DNA of 64,000 nucleotides from Lepas anatifera. Lineage: Eukaryota > Arthropoda > Thecostraca > Lepadidae. Location: NCBI GenBank assembly GCA_034440635.1, contig JAOTON010001691.1:17517-81516 (forward strand). Direction: 5' to 3'. The notes beneath the pieces are model-generated. The model did not search any database and was not told the origin of the DNA. It was given only the letters and a program-made list of their open reading frames with translations. Shown one piece after another: positions 61,459 through 64,000 of this stretch. Made by a program: the position numbers and the translations under genes. The first letter of the stretch is position 1. Each line of letters starts with the position of its first letter.

Positions 61459-61871
61459 CCCTTTCGCTCCTAGTGGTCGAGATCTCGACCACCAAAAGAC
61501 TTCAGGGCTAAGCTCGCCAAAGATTTCCAAATTCGGCAAAGTTCTCCAAACTCCGTTGTCAAACGAAAGATGGACCAGGCTGTCATCACAGCTGCAAAAT
61601 TTTGTTCTGTCATGTTTAGGGGGAGTGGGGGGCATATCAAATCTGGATATATCTATCGACAGCCTTTGTGGGAAATGGCTACATCTGTTTCTCTCCGGCT
61701 ATCAGACAAAGGTCATAATTATTGATTCATTTTAACTTGATGTGGTAGCCAGAGAGTCAGGCAGAACAACAGTATTCATTGTTTTGTTAGGGCTTCAATT
61801 TATCGTGACTTAGAAGCGAAACAGTTTTGGTGGTCGAATATTCGACCACTAGGAGGATATCCGTCAACTAA
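61459..61871. mobile_element. piggyBac-like MITE with terminal palindromes
   Basis: TTAA at 61455-61458 precedes CCCTTTCGCTCCTAGTGGTC, a piggyBac-type terminus. The right end is the inverted but decayed counterpart. Each end contains a perfect 20-bp palindrome, gtggtcgagatctcgaccac at 61473-61492 and gtggtcgaatattcgaccac at 61830-61849, identical except for the central six bases. Confidence 0.72.
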
Positions 61872-62103
61872 GTTCAGTCATAATTTGGTTTGGACATTCG
61901 GTAAATTTATAGCCAAATGTGAGCAGGTATTGCAAAAACAGCCCGGTTTTGAACATTTTGACATAGGCAAACGTAGGGGGGCAAAAGGGACAGGCAGTGG
62001 TGGATACAAGGGGGGCTAGGGGGCTAAAGCTCCATCTCGAAATTTCAGAGTACCTATGGTAAATACATAGCGGGGGCCTATAAGAGGCACTGGTAGAAGA
62101 GGG

Positions 62104-62545
62104 GTGCGTTCTTTGAAATATTCCAGCCTGGAATTCCAGGGACAGTGACGTCACAGCCGTTCTTTGAAACTTTTCCCGGGATTCCACGTGGAATATTCCC
62201 GCCATTCCGCGCGGAACGGTGGGAATAGAAAAAGCAGTCCCGCTCAAGATGGCGGCGCCCATGCATGAATTTCGTAACAGTAAGTTCGTGGACTCTGAAT
62301 ATTTATCTGCTTGAAAGGTCCATTATATGTTTTTGCAGGATAATCGGAACCTTATAATAACAGCTAAATGAAGGTAAATGAAAGATTTGCGCATGCACAA
62401 GTCAAAATAAATAATAAGACTGTCGCACTTTGCCATTTACGCCGCATTCCGGCCTCGGTCAAGAACGTTCCCAGCTGGAATCCGCGGAATATCACAACGT
62501 CACAACCCCTGGAATTTCACCTCGGAATAATTCAAAGAACGCAGC
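62104..62545. mobile_element. Imperfect inverted-repeat element
   Basis: The left arm starts TGCGTTCTTTGAAATATTCC with GGAATTCCAGGG following. The right arm ends with its complement (GGAATAATTCAAAGAACGCA). The arms pair imperfectly over about 100 bp and contain several short GGAAT/ATTCC palindromes. No transposase, and no clear target duplication. Confidence 0.6.
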
Positions 62546-63024
62546 CGAGGTTTAAAACCCTAAGCCCCTCCAGAAATGAAATCCTGGAACCGGCACTGGA
62601 GGCAGGTGATAAGTCTCTCCCTCCGTCGAAATTCCGCCCACCTGAACATCATCGGGGCACTTATGAAAATTCGCTTTCCACCTCGACCCTCTTCTTAGGA
62701 CGGGAGTACATGCTCCTTTGCAAAAATATTTGGGCCGTGATGACACCTCCCCTTCCTAGGTTCAGGGCGTCGCCACGGATATGTCCCGAGGGGAACGGAC
62801 TACGATTTTGCTATGATGGGGGGGAGAGGGGAGGGATGGGAAGCGAACCCAAAACTCAAAGTTGTCTCGAAGGGCATTAAAGAGGCTGCAAACCAAGACT
62901 TTGCGTAAGCCCGTGCTTACAAAGGGCAAATAATGAAAAATATGACTCGAGGCCCACAACTTGGGGGATGTCCCTTCCTGGCTTCCAATCTGAGGAGAGC
63001 CGTCCCCTTCCCCCCGGCAATCAT

Positions 63025-63285
63025 CAAGTCTACGATGTGGAAGAACCGCTTTGAGTCGTACATGAAATTCCTGCACTTCCAGGACAACACAAAGCTGGAC
63101 ATGAGTGACCGCTACTCCAAGCTATGTCCCTCGGGCTGATCGCATCCACAAGAAATTGCTGGAACACTTCGTCCAGCAACATCACCCTACCTGTAAGATT
63201 CGGGTACGAAGTTTTCTGCTTGAACCAGGTCAATGGATATATTGTGGCGTTTGATCTCTACCACAACGTATCGATCATCTCATCT
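63025..63285 (+). pseudogene. piggyBac transposase fragment
   Basis: One frame gives MWKNRFESYMKFLHFQDN, then LDMSDRYSKLCP, the conserved block before the first catalytic aspartate in PGBD-type transposases. The next frame gives RIHKKLLEHFVQQHHPT. A third gives LPVRFGYEVFCLNQVNGYI and FDLYHN, the block after it. The part that should carry the catalytic aspartate between them is missing. Two frame changes and the deletion make it non-functional. Confidence 0.8.
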
Positions 63286-64000
63286 GCTCTACTGCTTTCG
63301 GTTAAGGTTCGGTCGCCTCTGTTGACCGATACTCAAAACAGGACCAAGCGTGAACCCAACTGCAAAGGCTAAATTATGTTAAAAATTACGAGACAATGGA
63401 GGCACAGATCAGCAGGATCAGCATGTCAACAGCTATCGCGCTTCAGTCAGAGGAAAGAATTGGTGTTTTCCGACATGGCGGGGGGGGAGTTGGAGGTCAG
63501 GACCCCTTCCTCAGCAGGCTGGTACATACATTATTTACATCAGTCATGATATGGAGTCAGGTACTGTCTGGTTTGCAGAAACTTCCTATTCCTTCTACGT
63601 GTGCTCGTGACTTAGGCTGAAAAACCATATATTATGGATACCTCAATTACGTCTCCTCTACTCTACTCCTCGATTTCCGGGTTTCTCATAGGTTTTGTAC
63701 CCTACCCCTTCCCCCATAGGTTTGTATTGTTGTGCCAGCGTCAACCCATCCAGGAACCCCCTGGGTCGGGAAGAGATCTCCAGCCCTGGTTTCTGATCTT
63801 TTGTGGTGGTAGTTTCCAATAAAATTCTACCTGGGTTAGCTTGCAGAGGCACCCAAGGGTGCAGGTAGACCTGCCACGAGCAAGCCTGGGGGACACAGGA
63901 GTGTGCTTTTTGCACCAATTGGAATACAGATATGGCTCTGGGATCCCGATTTTGTGAGTTTAGTCCATAGTGGATGGAAGTTGCTACGATATTTATTTCA
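63286..64000. other. No recognisable gene
   Basis: No domain-bearing frame or repeat recognised to the end of the window. Confidence 0.4.

Overview
The window looks like a repeat-rich metazoan nuclear genome, most likely an arthropod. It has spliced exons, tRNA-derived SINEs, several non-LTR retrotransposon lineages, hAT and piggyBac-type DNA transposons and long GC-rich minisatellites, and no prokaryotic gene organisation. I cannot name the species. The one host gene I can reconstruct is NELF-E, the RRM-containing RNA-binding subunit of the negative elongation factor. It lies on the minus strand, with five exons at 26336-26154, 23797-23660, 13400-13207, 12014-11848 and 10765-10689. All phases agree and together they give 252 residues and a stop codon. 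The first exon, which should hold the start codon and most of the N-terminal helical region, was not found.

The most striking feature is intron 3 of NELF-E (23659-13401). Its 5' splice site is embedded in a minisatellite of about 19 units, each repeating the last 13 bases of exon 3 plus the GTGAGC donor. Its 3' splice site is embedded in a separate minisatellite of about 30 units of 63-64 bp, each repeating the CGGCAG acceptor plus the first 15 bases of exon 4. The acceptor array has been split into three blocks (13401-13697, 18400-19493, 22351-22849) by a 5'-truncated I-clade retrotransposon and by a 2.86-kb element with terminal inverted repeats of about 0.75 kb. Nearest the exons, alternative donors would give a frameshift or an early stop, whereas the first three alternative acceptors would add 21-residue repeats in frame.

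Region by region: 0.8-4 kb holds two minisatellites (45 and 36 bp). At 4.3-7.9 kb a LINE relic is interrupted by a hAT transposon (4832-7313, exact 8-bp duplication). At 8.1-9.1 kb there is a GT/GTAT microsatellite. NELF-E and its intronic repeats fill 10.7-26.3 kb. A second hAT (28259-37650, exact 8-bp duplication) carries inside its transposase gene an end-to-end I-clade retrotransposon (30287-37081, exact 9-bp duplication). A 49/42-bp minisatellite lies at 38.7-40.6 kb. A Ty3/gypsy fragment with a 210-bp LTR lies at 43.3-45.2 kb. A TTAA-flanked element dense in AGGTCA half-sites lies at 46.3-47.3 kb. At 54.5-59 kb a LINE relic holds a histone H2A.X-like pseudogene, a GC-rich RNase H-bearing LINE (13-bp duplication) and a SINE. 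TTAA-type MITEs and a piggyBac transposase fragment occupy 60.8-63.3 kb.

Most of the window is therefore transposons nested in one another and minisatellites, with NELF-E threaded through. Three of the nested insertions have matching target duplications of 8 to 13 bp, so their order can be read directly. Apart from the NELF-E exons I found no intact protein-coding gene. A few GC-rich open stretches between 49.8 and 52.8 kb could be exons of an unrecognised gene.
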